DNA of 64,000 bases from Hymenobacter crusticola. Lineage in GTDB: Bacteria > Bacteroidota > Bacteroidia > Cytophagales > Hymenobacteraceae. The position numbers and the translations under genes were made by a program. Location of the stretch: NCBI RefSeq assembly GCF_002154225.1, contig NZ_MTSE01000010.1, positions 62,001-126,000 on the forward strand, read 5' to 3'. The notes under the pieces were generated by a model that had not been told where the DNA came from, did no database searches, and saw nothing but the letters and a program-made list of their open reading frames with translations. This document shows, piece by piece, positions 9,154 to 17,515 of the stretch. Every line of letters starts with the position of its first letter. Position 1 is the first letter of the stretch.

Positions 9154-9489
9154 CTAGTTCCAGCGCCGACGCCGATTGGAAATGTGCTCTACCCGGCTGC
9201 GCCGAATCCAGTGCAGATACTTCTGCAACTCTTCTGCTTCTCGTAGCGCTTCAATGGTACCGTACTTCCGGGCTAGCTCTCGGTTGCTCAACAGCAAATG
9301 AACGGTGCTGTGGCAGGGCTGGCACAGATCCGCGACTGGCCCGTAGCGCCCTCCTTCTTCTCGTGGCACTAAGTGGTGGCGCGTCACGTGCCGAACGTAT
9401 CGCAAGCACAACTGGCACTGCGGCTCGCCGCTGGTTCGGCGCTCTGTTTCGAGAAATTGATCTGAATGAACCGTACGACGACGTGGCAT
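9154..9489 (-). CDS. HNH endonuclease family protein
   Basis: The protein has 111 aa from the ATG at 9489; the frame upstream of it gives an implausible N-terminus. The core has the zinc pair CQLC, the catalytic-type TRHHLVPREEGG, and a second zinc pair LCQPCHSTVH. A helical LLSNRELARKYGTIEAL segment follows. This is the small stand-alone HNH type (YisB-like) found widely in bacterial chromosomes, often with a housekeeping or unknown role. No methyltransferase, restriction subunit or phage terminase lies beside it, so a restriction or packaging role is not supported. Confidence 0.82.
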   Translation of the reverse strand: MPRRRTVHSDQFLETERRTSGEPQCQLCLRYVRHVTRHHLVPREEGGRYGPVADLCQPCHSTVHLLLSNRELARKYGTIEALREAEELQKYLHWIRRSRVEHISNRRRRWN

Positions 9490-9711
9490 ACTTCTTATTG
9501 ATTCAACAATAATCACACGCAAACACGCATGCTTTTGCAAAGAATAACCCTTGGTGCTATCAACTTGATAAATTTTCAAGTACAGCTATAGTTCAATTTT
9601 AGTTGATTGGCTAGCATTTTGCTTTTCTACTTCTTAGATGATTCCCAGCGTCCTACGGGGCTTACTGCGGTATCAACCATACTTGTCTTGCTTGTCATTT
9701 CTCTTCCTTCT

Positions 9712-10155
9712 ATGCGTAACGCTACTCCCGCTTCTACCTCCTCTTTTGCGCATGTTTGCCGGGCCTTTGGCTTGCTTCTAGTGCTATTTTTTCTTGCTCC
9801 AACAACCTCCTACGCTCAAACGTGGCTGGTGTCGACTGATCCTTACGTGAAGCTGGGCGTGGTGGATAAATTTGGACAAATCGGCACCTATACCGCCAAG
9901 TTTGTCGTCACCAACCAATCTACGGGCAAGGAATATATCCTTTCCAAGCAGGTTGACTCACCCCAAAAAGGGATTGACGTGGTATTTCCGTCGGAGCCGT
10001 CGGAGGCGGAATATTTCGCTACGAGTGCCGGCGAAGCAGCCAAAGCAACGCCGGGCAAGTACGTTTGGGAATGCCAAGTAGCCGGAAAGCGTGTGGTGAG
10101 TGGCCGCTTCACGCTGGCACCCGCCGCCAACGACATCACCGTAATCGAGAAATAA
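9712..10155 (+). CDS. Small secreted protein of unknown function
   Basis: The protein has 147 aa from the ATG at 9712. An upstream TTG would add 35 residues in front of the signal peptide and is unlikely. A signal peptide with the hydrophobic stretch FGLLLVLFFLAP ends at TTSYA before QTW. The mature part is about 110 aa, beta-rich in appearance, with no cysteines in a recognisable pattern except one (YVWECQV). No family was recognised. It stands alone with a strong terminator downstream. An outer-membrane or periplasmic location is inferred from the signal peptide only. Confidence 0.7.
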   Translation: MRNATPASTSSFAHVCRAFGLLLVLFFLAPTTSYAQTWLVSTDPYVKLGVVDKFGQIGTYTAKFVVTNQSTGKEYILSKQVDSPQKGIDVVFPSEPSEAEYFATSAGEAAKATPGKYVWECQVAGKRVVSGRFTLAPAANDITVIEK

Positions 10156-10176
10156 AGCAACCTAGCTTTTGGAAAG

Positions 10177-10204
10177 AGCCCGGCGCACTTGCGCCGGGCT
10201 TTTC
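10177..10204 (+). terminator. Rho-independent terminator
   Basis: AGCCCGGCGCA pairs perfectly with TGCGCCGGGCT around a 2-nt loop (the loop may open further) and is followed by TTTT. It ends the small secreted protein gene. Confidence 0.85.
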
Positions 10205-10306
10205 TCTTTTGCACTATTCCTTTTGCCAGCAAGTTTCGTAGTAAAGCCGAAGCGCTTGTTGTTGTGGCTAGCGCTTCCCAATTTGTGTACTTAACGAAGC
10301 TTGATC

Positions 10307-10615
10307 ATGCCTAAGAAGTCTTTTGCCGAACTTATTAATAGTCCCGGAATGCCGGTTCTGGTCGATTTTTACGCTGACTGGTGTGGCCCCTGCAAAACCA
10401 TGGCGCCTATTCTGGAGCAAGTAGCCGCGCAACACCAAGGAAAAGTAAAAGTGATTAAAATTGATGTCGACCGTAACCAAGCGGCGGCCCAGCAATTCCG
10501 GGTTCAGAGCATTCCCACGCTGATTTTATTCCACAAAGGACAGCCAGTATGGCGGCAGGCGGGCGTGGTATCAGCGCCGCAGCTTACCCAGACGTTGCAA
10601 TCCTACGTGCAATAG
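10307..10615 (+). CDS. trxA: Thioredoxin
   Basis: The 102-aa protein is a single thioredoxin fold with the classical active site W25-C26-G-P-C29 in the context FYADWCGPCK, and the cis-proline segment SIPTLI. The start is the ATG at 10307; a TTG two codons earlier is less likely. There is no signal peptide, so it should act in the cytoplasm as a disulfide reductase. It is not in an obvious operon; the next gene is an outer-membrane receptor with its own promoter. Confidence 0.93.
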   Translation: MPKKSFAELINSPGMPVLVDFYADWCGPCKTMAPILEQVAAQHQGKVKVIKIDVDRNQAAAQQFRVQSIPTLILFHKGQPVWRQAGVVSAPQLTQTLQSYVQ

Positions 10616-10713
10616 CGTACTTGCGAGTAGTGCTACTAACACAGCGCAAAAGTTATATCGTATTGAAAACACGATAAATAACGGAGAGCCGACGTTAGGG
10701 AAGCGCATCTTTT

Positions 10714-10721
10714 TACCTTTG
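10714..10721 (+). promoter_or_regulatory. -7 promoter box of the TonB receptor gene
   Basis: TACCTTTG, a full match to TAnnTTTG, lies 18 nt before the ATG at 10740. This gives an expected leader of only about 12-15 nt. Confidence 0.6.
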
Positions 10722-10739
10722 TGCTTTCCTGCTGTCGTA

Positions 10740-13079
10740 ATGCGTTTTAGACTTTTACTGTTCGTTTCCCTTCTCGGATTATTGGTAGTTAGCGCGCCTC
10801 TGCCTGCTTGGGCACAGGCGCGCTTTACGTTGAGCGGTTACGTACGTGCCGATTCAAAAGAGGCCTTGCCGGGCGCTACGGTGGCGGCTCCCGCCCTCGG
10901 CACGGGTGTCACAGCCGATTCCACGGGCTTCTACTCGGTGTCGTTGCCGGCGGGCACGCAGGACCTTGTGATTTCCTTTATTGGCTATCAAACCCTGACG
11001 CGCACTATCAACCTGACCAAAAACCAGCGGCTCTCCTTCAGCCTAGCTTCGGCCAACAACGAGCTCGGTGAAGTGGTGGTGCAAGGCTCGGGTACCTTGG
11101 AGCAGAAGCTACGGGCCCCGCAAATGAGCGTCGAGCGCCTCACGGCTCGCGAAGCCAAACTTCTGCCGGCGCTTTTTGGCGAGGTCGATATTCTGAAAAC
11201 CTTACAGCTCAAGCCCGGCGTGCAAAACGGCGGCGAGGGCACCAGTGGCCTCTTCGTACGGGGCGGCTCCGCCGACCAGAACTTGTTCTTGCTAGACGAT
11301 GCCGTCGTGTATAATCCGTCGCACTTGTTCGGGCTGTTTTCGGTATTCAACTCAGATGCCGTGCAGAGCGTGGATCTGTACAAGGGTGGCTTTCCGGCGC
11401 AGTACGGCGGGCGCTTGTCGTCGGTGGTAGATGTGAAGCTACGGCAAGGCAACCCGGAGAAGATCGGGGTAAGCGGCGGCATTGGGCTTATTTCTTCGCG
11501 CCTAACGGTGGAAGGGCCCGTTAAGAAAGGCAAGGGCTCGTTTCTCGTGTCGGGCCGGCGGACGTACTTCGACATTTTCACCCGCCAGATCAACAAGCTC
11601 AACGAAGGGTCTCCGGACTACAACCCCATCCCGGATTATTACTTTTACGACTTCAACTTCAAGGCCAATTACAAGCTAGGCGACAATGACCAGGTGTTCC
11701 TGACGGGCTACCTAGGTCGTGATATTTTTGGCTTCAACAGCACCAATGGTTTCAATATCAGCTTCAACTGGGGCAACACGGTAGGCTCCCTGCGCTGGAA
11801 CCACGTCTTTTCGCCCAAGTTGTACGTGAACACCACTGTCTCGGGTACCGACTATAAATACCAGATTGGTAACCAGCTCGACCAGTTTGGCTTCGGTATC
11901 TCGTCGAATATCCGCGACCAGGCCATCCGTACCGATTTTGACTATGCGCTCAGCAAACGACATGCCCTGAAGTTTGGCGCCACGGTTACCAACCACCAAT
12001 TTGGGGTAGGGCGCCTGAATGCCAATAGTGGCGACGGTACGCTCAACATCAACTCCGATGTGCATTACACGGGGCAGGAAGCTGGGGTATACATCTCTGA
12101 TAATTTCCGCGTCAACAAAAACTTGCAGCTAGACTACGGGTTGCGCCTCACCGGCTTCCAGTCCGGCTCCGACCACTTTGGCGGCATCGAGCCACGCTTC
12201 GCCGGTCGGTATTCAATTTCGCCTAAGACCTCGCTGAAGCTGAGCTACGCCCAGATGTACCAGTATGTGCACTTGGTGACAAACTCCGGCGCTACGCTCC
12301 CAACGGATATTTGGTATCCATCGCGCCTGAATGTGAAGCCCCAACGCTCGCAGCAAGTAGCGACGGGCGTGAGCTTTCTGCTAGGCAATGGCAAGTTTTT
12401 GCTGACGGATGAAGTGTACTACAAGTGGGCGCATCACCAGGTGGATTTCCGTGACGGAGCGCAGCTTTTTGCCAACTCCGATTTGGATGCCGAGTTTTTG
12501 TTTGGCAACGGCTGGGCCTACGGCAATGAGCTGTACCTGGAGAAAAAGCAAGGCCGCACCACGGGTTGGATTGGCTACACCCTAGCTTGGACCAAGCGCA
12601 AGTTTCCACCCCAACGAGGCACGACGGGTATCAACAACGGCGAAACCTTCTATCCAACTTATGATCGCCGCCACAACCTGACGGCAGTGGTGCTGCACCA
12701 GCTTTCCACCCGGTTCAACCTCACGGGCTCCTTCGTCTTTTCGTCGGGCAACCCAACCACGCTACCACAGAGCCGCTTCATTTACCAAGATATCTATGGC
12801 GCTAATTACAACGTGGTGCCTGTGTACCCCGAACGCAACAGCTACCGCCTCGCTTCCTACCACCGGCTCGACCTAGGGGTGGTGTATAAATTCCGGCCGC
12901 GCCACGGCGAACAAGACTTGACGCTGAGCATTTATAATGCTTACAATCACCGCAACCCGTACTTCATCTACTTCGATCAGGTTAAAGACGAGCAGACGAA
13001 CCTAGTAATTGGTTACCGGGCTCGGCAAGTGTCGCTGTTCCCAGTTATCCCGGCGCTTACCTACAATTTCAAGTTCTAA
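10740..13079 (+). CDS. TonB-dependent outer-membrane receptor with carboxypeptidase-regulatory-like domain
   Basis: The protein has 779 aa from the ATG at 10740, with a signal peptide ending near PAWAQA. A CarboxypepD_reg-like beta sandwich comes first (GYVRADSKEALPGATV through FIGYQT). A plug domain follows with LFVRGGSADQNLFLLDDAVVYNP, then a 22-strand-type barrel ending in an aromatic residue (TYNFKF). It resembles the receptors that pair with DUF4249 proteins more than SusC, because it is shorter than SusC and no SusD follows. The DUF4249 lipoprotein gene starts 43 bp downstream, so the two form an operon. The substrate is unknown; peptide, siderophore or small glycan are possible. Confidence 0.93.
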   Translation: MRFRLLLFVSLLGLLVVSAPLPAWAQARFTLSGYVRADSKEALPGATVAAPALGTGVTADSTGFYSVSLPAGTQDLVISFIGYQTLTRTINLTKNQRLSFSLASANNELGEVVVQGSGTLEQKLRAPQMSVERLTAREAKLLPALFGEVDILKTLQLKPGVQNGGEGTSGLFVRGGSADQNLFLLDDAVVYNPSHLFGLFSVFNSDAVQSVDLYKGGFPAQYGGRLSSVVDVKLRQGNPEKIGVSGGIGLISSRLTVEGPVKKGKGSFLVSGRRTYFDIFTRQINKLNEGSPDYNPIPDYYFYDFNFKANYKLGDNDQVFLTGYLGRDIFGFNSTNGFNISFNWGNTVGSLRWNHVFSPKLYVNTTVSGTDYKYQIGNQLDQFGFGISSNIRDQAIRTDFDYALSKRHALKFGATVTNHQFGVGRLNANSGDGTLNINSDVHYTGQEAGVYISDNFRVNKNLQLDYGLRLTGFQSGSDHFGGIEPRFAGRYSISPKTSLKLSYAQMYQYVHLVTNSGATLPTDIWYPSRLNVKPQRSQQVATGVSFLLGNGKFLLTDEVYYKWAHHQVDFRDGAQLFANSDLDAEFLFGNGWAYGNELYLEKKQGRTTGWIGYTLAWTKRKFPPQRGTTGINNGETFYPTYDRRHNLTAVVLHQLSTRFNLTGSFVFSSGNPTTLPQSRFIYQDIYGANYNVVPVYPERNSYRLASYHRLDLGVVYKFRPRHGEQDLTLSIYNAYNHRNPYFIYFDQVKDEQTNLVIGYRARQVSLFPVIPALTYNFKF

Positions 13080-13122
13080 GTTCTGATTCAGTAGCCTTGC
13101 TTTCCGTTCCTTTTGTCGCCCT

Positions 13123-13953
13123 ATGAACTTCCGTCCCACCTCGTTGCGCCTGCTCCATACGTTACCTGTTTTCTTGCTAGCCAACTGCGGCTTGCAGAAA
13201 GACATTGATATCGAGTTACCTTCTGGTCCGGCTCAACTCGTGGCGGAATGCTACCTGGAAGACGGCATCACGCCGCGCCTCACGGTGACGGAAACCGTGC
13301 CTTACCTCTCAACGACCGAAACCATCACGCTGCCCGAGGTAACGGTGGTCCTTACCTTACCCAACGGCACTCACGACACGCTCCAATACGCACCCGGCCT
13401 GGACCGGCGCACGCGCAAGACGTACACGCACATCAGCAAGCGGCGCCTTACAGCCCGCCCCGGCAATACCTTCCAGCTGGATATTACGGATAAGCAAGGC
13501 CGCCACCTAACGGGCACGGCCACCATGCCCACGACTATTCCCATCGAATCGGTGGAATGGAAGTTTAATGACAAGCCCGAAGGAGAACGTCAGGCGTATG
13601 TGCTAGCCCGGTTCCAAGACCCCGCCAACACGACCGACTTCTACCGCTTCCAGATCCACAAAAACTTCGTCAATAAGGACACGGAGAGCGATTACAACGT
13701 CGATGACCGGCTAACCAACGGACAGCTCGTTACCCTAGGTACCAGCTACCGGTTCAATCCACAGGATACGCTCGTCATTAGCTTGTATCACATCGATCAG
13801 CCGTACTACCAGTTTATGCAATCGACGGATGATGCGCGCAGCGCGAACGGTAACCCCTTCGCCCAACCATCGGCTATCCGATCGACAGTACAAGGCGGCG
13901 TAGGCGTGTTCACGGTGCTGAACTACCAGCGCAAGACGGTTATTCTGAAATAA
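13123..13953 (+). CDS. DUF4249 lipoprotein, partner of the TonB receptor
   Basis: The 276-aa protein has a lipoprotein signal peptide with lipobox LLANC near residue 25. The mature part starts with the DUF4249-type ELPSGPAQLVAECYLEDG, then a beta-rich region containing YTHISKRRLTARPG. DUF4249 proteins are Bacteroidota surface lipoproteins that are usually encoded next to TonB-dependent receptors, as here (43 bp gap). It is likely part of the same outer-membrane uptake complex; a direct role in substrate capture is inferred from context. Confidence 0.85.
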   Translation: MNFRPTSLRLLHTLPVFLLANCGLQKDIDIELPSGPAQLVAECYLEDGITPRLTVTETVPYLSTTETITLPEVTVVLTLPNGTHDTLQYAPGLDRRTRKTYTHISKRRLTARPGNTFQLDITDKQGRHLTGTATMPTTIPIESVEWKFNDKPEGERQAYVLARFQDPANTTDFYRFQIHKNFVNKDTESDYNVDDRLTNGQLVTLGTSYRFNPQDTLVISLYHIDQPYYQFMQSTDDARSANGNPFAQPSAIRSTVQGGVGVFTVLNYQRKTVILK

Positions 13954-14037
13954 TTATCTTTTCTAGCTAGCTCTTATGCAACGTTTGGAGGCTAATAGGT
14001 CTCCTCTACATATCCTTTATACCTAATTCTTTCCTAT

Positions 14038-14484
14038 ATGCTTCGTACAGTTACTACCTATCTAAAATTTCTGAGCCTCGGCGCCTTCTTGGTGAGCTGT
14101 AATGCCGCGGGGATAGAGCCGGGGAAATGTGGGTGCACGCCTCCCCCCCTAGAGCCCGTGACCATGGCGCAGGTCGTACACACGTGGCAGCTAGAGCAGA
14201 TAATGGCTGGTAGCCAATACACCGATGGCCCAAATATTAAAGACCGATATCGTATCCAGTTTATGGCCGATGGTCGTTACGCCCAAACGTTGCTAGCTGA
14301 TAGCACGGGCTACATCGGAACTTGGAAGCTAGCCGGTGATGGCAATCATACGCTACAGCTCACCGACCATAAAGGAGTAGCCCAAGAATACACAATCAAT
14401 GGTGTTAATACCCAGAGATTACTTTACGGCCGTGGAAATAAAGAGAACAAGTACGAGCTCTATACTTTCACACTAGTACGCTAA
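14038..14484 (+). CDS. Lipocalin-like small lipoprotein
   Basis: The 148-aa protein has lipobox FLVSC at about residue 21, then a cysteine and proline-rich linker, then a roughly 110-aa beta domain. The pattern HTWQLEQI, then YRIQFMADGRYAQT, then GTWKLAGDGNHTLQLTD is the typical layout of lipocalin-like (DUF5004/DUF4923-type) Bacteroidota lipoproteins. Function is unknown. It follows the DUF4249 gene by 84 bp and may be part of that transcript. Confidence 0.7.
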   Translation: MLRTVTTYLKFLSLGAFLVSCNAAGIEPGKCGCTPPPLEPVTMAQVVHTWQLEQIMAGSQYTDGPNIKDRYRIQFMADGRYAQTLLADSTGYIGTWKLAGDGNHTLQLTDHKGVAQEYTINGVNTQRLLYGRGNKENKYELYTFTLVR

Positions 14485-14553
14485 GCTAGGCTTGGGGCTT
14501 ACGCCTATGCTGGCTTGCAACAAGCTAGCTGTCAAGCCTACGGTCTAACACTT

Positions 14554-14620
14554 AACTCGCCTTTCTGCCGCTGTTTGTACCCGTCGTGGTACGAGCAGCA
14601 GCAGAAAGGCGAGTTTGTTT
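14554..14620 (+). terminator. Long hairpin terminator
   Basis: AACTCGCCTTTCTGC (14554-14568) pairs perfectly with GCAGAAAGGCGAGTT (14601-14615). The 32-nt interior can pair further (TGTACC with GGTACG). TGTTT follows. Confidence 0.75.
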
Positions 14621-14691
14621 ATGTAAGCTGTTGACTGCTAAAAATATTTTTCGGGGTACCCTGTACAAGCAATAGAAGCAATAAGTATGTT

Positions 14692-14721
14692 TATGGTGTA
14701 TTACATCAATAGTACACCATA
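14692..14721. promoter_or_regulatory. Palindromic operator of the YtrA-type operon
   Basis: TATGGTGTA (14692-14700) and TACACCATA (14713-14721) are perfect inverted arms 12 nt apart. They lie just upstream of the ABC ATPase start at 14734. An outer pair ATGTTTAT/ATAAACAT surrounds them. The operon encodes a GntR/YtrA-type repressor, so autoregulation through this site is the simplest reading. Confidence 0.65.
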
Positions 14722-14733
14722 ACAGTAATAAAC

Positions 14734-15588
14734 ATGATAAAGGTTGAGAATTTGAGCTTCGGCTATCCTGGCCGTCCTCTGTTATTAGAAGACTTGTGCC
14801 TAACCTTGGAGCAAGGGCATATCTATGGGCTGTTGGGCAGAAACGGCGCGGGCAAAAGCACGCTGCTCAAGAACTTGGTGGGGCTAGCTTTTCCGCGGGC
14901 AGGTCAGTGCTTGCTCAATGGCCAGTCGACTGCAAAGCGTTTACCCTCCATGCTGGAGAAGGTGTACTTCCTGCCCGAGGAAGTGTATGTGCCGGCCCTC
15001 TCGGGTGGGCAGTTTGTTGCGCGCACCGCTAGCTTTTACCCGCAGTTTGATGGAGCTAGCTTTCAGCGCTACCTGCACGAATTTGATGTGCCACTACACG
15101 CTGTGCTAAGCCAGTTGTCCTTTGGGCAGCAGAAGAAATTCATGATTGCCTTTGGCCTGGCTACCAACACCAACCTGCTGGTGCTGGATGAGCCCACTAA
15201 CGGCCTGGATATTCCTTCGAAAGCGCAATTCCGCCGATTGATTGCCTCGACCCTCACGCCGGAGCGCTGCGTTATCATCTCCACCCACCAGGTACGCGAC
15301 CTAGATAACCTCATCGATACGGTAGTGGTGCTGCATCAACAGCGCATTGTCCTGAACGAAGACCTCGAGCAGCTAGCGGAGCACCTCACTTTTGCGACGG
15401 TAAGTCCCGCTCACGCGCACGAAGCGCTTTACGCCGAAGACTCGATGCGGGGCCAGCAGGCGATTTTGCCTAATCTCACCGGCAGGCCCAGCAAGATTGA
15501 TTTAGAGTTATTGTTCAATGCCATTACGGCGCCTAATCAGGCGCTCACTTCCTACCTCAACCAACCTAGCTATGTACAATCTGTTTAG
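14734..15588 (+). CDS. ABC transporter ATP-binding protein (YtrB-like)
   Basis: The 284-aa protein has Walker A GRNGAGKST (35-43), a signature-like LSFGQQKK in place of LSGGQ, Walker B LLVLDEPTNGLD, and the switch histidine in IISTHQVRD. The architecture matches ATPases of YtrA-regulated ABC exporters. It is first in a four-gene operon and its 3' end overlaps the permease gene by 17 bp. The role is probably export or envelope stress response, inferred from the operon type; the substrate is unknown. Confidence 0.9.
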   Translation: MIKVENLSFGYPGRPLLLEDLCLTLEQGHIYGLLGRNGAGKSTLLKNLVGLAFPRAGQCLLNGQSTAKRLPSMLEKVYFLPEEVYVPALSGGQFVARTASFYPQFDGASFQRYLHEFDVPLHAVLSQLSFGQQKKFMIAFGLATNTNLLVLDEPTNGLDIPSKAQFRRLIASTLTPERCVIISTHQVRDLDNLIDTVVVLHQQRIVLNEDLEQLAEHLTFATVSPAHAHEALYAEDSMRGQQAILPNLTGRPSKIDLELLFNAITAPNQALTSYLNQPSYVQSV

Positions 15589-16351
15589 TCTGCCGCGCTT
15601 TAGCCGGCTGTTTCAGAAGCACACCGCCGAACACTGGAAAAGCTACTTGATGGGTGCTGGCGTGCTAGCGGGCGCTCTGCTGCTGGTGCTAGGTTTTCTG
15701 AGCTATCTGAACGGCGGCGCACCCAACACCAGAGCCCAGGCTGTGTTTTTTGGGATGTTCATGCTAGGCGGCGGCTTTCTGTTCACCAGTAATATTTTCG
15801 CCGATTTTAGCGGTAAGGCGCGGGCCATTGCAGCCCTGAGCTTGCCCGCCTCACACCTCGAAAAGTACGTGGTAGCGTGGCTGTACTCTTTCTTGTTCTT
15901 CCTGCTTGTCTACATCGGGGTCTTCTACGCCGTCGATAGCGTAGTTATAACGCTTGCGAAATACGGAACCCAGCAGAAGCCAGTGTTGAACCTATTTGCG
16001 CGGGAGGAAAAAGCCTATTATTCATTTCTGCTGTTTGCCGCCGTGCACAGCCTAGCCTTATGGGGAAGTTTGTTTTTCGAGAAGCTCGCTTTTATCAAAA
16101 CAGCCGTAGCCTTTTTTGCCCTCCTGATGCTGGTGAGCGTGCTCAACTACAGCTTTTTGAAGTCAACCCTGGGCGTTGATTTGCGCTTTAGCCTTCCTTT
16201 TTTGAGCGCCGATTTCATTGAGAATGAGCGTGCGTACTATCGCCTCACGCCCACGGGCACTCAACAGTATTTGCCGGAGCTTATGCTGCTGGTTCTTTCC
16301 GCTCTTTTCTGGCTGGCCGCCTACGCGCGGTTGCGCGAAAAGCAACTTTAA
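15572..16351 (+). CDS. ABC-2-type permease of the YtrA-type operon
   Basis: The protein has 259 aa from the ATG at 15572; the longer frame upstream only shadows the ATPase gene. Several hydrophobic segments are visible: YLMGAGVLAGALLLVLG, VFFGMFMLGGGFLF, LYSFLFFLLVYIGVF, LLFAAVHSLALWGSLF, TAVAFFALLMLVSVL, and a C-terminal LMLLVLSALFWLAAY, giving about six membrane helices. It is the membrane partner of the preceding ATPase, with which it overlaps. The next gene, the GntR regulator, starts 18 bp downstream. Confidence 0.85.
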   Translation: MYNLFSLPRFSRLFQKHTAEHWKSYLMGAGVLAGALLLVLGFLSYLNGGAPNTRAQAVFFGMFMLGGGFLFTSNIFADFSGKARAIAALSLPASHLEKYVVAWLYSFLFFLLVYIGVFYAVDSVVITLAKYGTQQKPVLNLFAREEKAYYSFLLFAAVHSLALWGSLFFEKLAFIKTAVAFFALLMLVSVLNYSFLKSTLGVDLRFSLPFLSADFIENERAYYRLTPTGTQQYLPELMLLVLSALFWLAAYARLREKQL

Positions 16352-16368
16352 GCCGCGAGGCTCTACCC

Positions 16369-16779
16369 ATGGAATTCAAAGATAATGAAGCCATTTACCT
16401 GCAAATAGCGGCCTACGTGAGCGACCAAATCTTGCTGGGCACGTGGCCCGAAGAGCATCGCCTGCCCTCGGTGCGCGAGCTAGCCGGCGACTTGCAAGTG
16501 AACCCCAACACGGTGATGCGCACCTACGACTTTTTGCAGCAGCAGCAAGTGATTTACAACAAGCGCGGCATCGGCTTTTTTGTGGCTCCCGCCAGCGACG
16601 ACAAAATCAAGGTATATCGCCGCGAACGGTTTGTGCAGCAAGAGTTGCCCGAATTCTTCCGCACCATTTTCCTGCTCGGCATCAGCCTCGATGAAGTGCA
16701 GCAACGCTATGCTACCTACACAGCCACGCATTTTCCTACGTCTCCTCTCCCTTCCGTTTCCCATGAAAACCAGCAATAA
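16369..16779 (+). CDS. GntR-family transcriptional regulator, YtrA subfamily
   Basis: The 136-aa protein has an N-terminal winged-helix GntR domain (about 5-75) with the diagnostic RLPSVRELAGDLQVNPNTVMRTY segment. The short C-terminal tail lacks a FadR/HutC-type ligand domain, which defines the small YtrA subfamily. It is encoded within the ABC operon it probably represses; the palindrome at 14692-14721 is the candidate operator. Its last 17 bp overlap the next gene. Confidence 0.92.
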   Translation: MEFKDNEAIYLQIAAYVSDQILLGTWPEEHRLPSVRELAGDLQVNPNTVMRTYDFLQQQQVIYNKRGIGFFVAPASDDKIKVYRRERFVQQELPEFFRTIFLLGISLDEVQQRYATYTATHFPTSPLPSVSHENQQ

Positions 16780-17515
16780 ATTAGTTTTGGCGGCGCTGGC
16801 GGTGCTGCTTGTGGCTCTTGGCCTTTATAATAACGCGCTCCGGGCCGAATACCGTGCCGGCTCTTTCCGCGACCCACTCCGGGATTTCGTGACGCTGCCG
16901 CTCCGCGATTTCAACGCGCTGCATCTGGAGGCGGCTAGCCTAACCAGTGTGCGTATTCAGCCAGGCCCGTACAGCGTGCGGGTTTCTAAGTCCCTAAACG
17001 ACGTACTGCACGTGCAGCGGCGCGGACGCGAACTGACCCTAGGGGTCCACTTTCCCAGCGAATTCCGCCCCCTTTTCCTGGGCAACCGAGAAGCAACGAT
17101 TATCATCACGTGCCCAAGCCTTGCCGCGTTGCGCACCGATGCCACCTACACCGTGAAGGGCAAGACCCAGACGGACCTAGCCCAACCCTGGGACAACTGC
17201 CGGGTGTTGGTGAAAGGCTTTGCGCAGGATAGCTTGCTAATCCAGGCCGACAATGGCAGTTTGGTTGAGCTACGCGATAATACGCTCCACCGGCTGCGGG
17301 TAATAGCTGGGCATGCCACTGGTGGCCCTGTTGTGCGCTTTCAGACCGGCAACCACATTCAGCAGGCCCAGCTCACGATGAGTGGCAAAAGCAAGTTGGT
17401 GTTCGAGGAACTCGCTATTCCGGATCTGCGCTACCAGTTTGCCGATAGTGCTACCACTACCCTACCCGGCCGCAGTCTAAGTGCTTTGCTGCCGCGCAAT
17501 GACCGCTTTAAATAA
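16763..17515 (+). CDS. Membrane-anchored beta-rich protein of the YtrA-type operon
   Basis: The protein has 250 aa from the ATG at 16763, overlapping the GntR gene end by 17 bp. One N-terminal membrane segment (LVLAALAVLLVALGLY) is followed by a periplasmic beta-rich domain with FNALHLEAASLTSVRI and many short hydrophobic repeats. This resembles DUF2807/GIN-like beta-helical domains, but the match is by eye. The tight overlap shows it belongs to the operon, so it likely works with the ABC transporter. Its 3' end overlaps the convergent PNP gene by 39 bp. Confidence 0.75.
   Translation: MKTSNKLVLAALAVLLVALGLYNNALRAEYRAGSFRDPLRDFVTLPLRDFNALHLEAASLTSVRIQPGPYSVRVSKSLNDVLHVQRRGRELTLGVHFPSEFRPLFLGNREATIIITCPSLAALRTDATYTVKGKTQTDLAQPWDNCRVLVKGFAQDSLLIQADNGSLVELRDNTLHRLRVIAGHATGGPVVRFQTGNHIQQAQLTMSGKSKLVFEELAIPDLRYQFADSATTTLPGRSLSALLPRNDRFK

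Noticed and set aside
9154..9489. HNH gene as part of a restriction-modification or phage packaging system
   Set aside because: No methyltransferase, specificity subunit, terminase or capsid gene is nearby.
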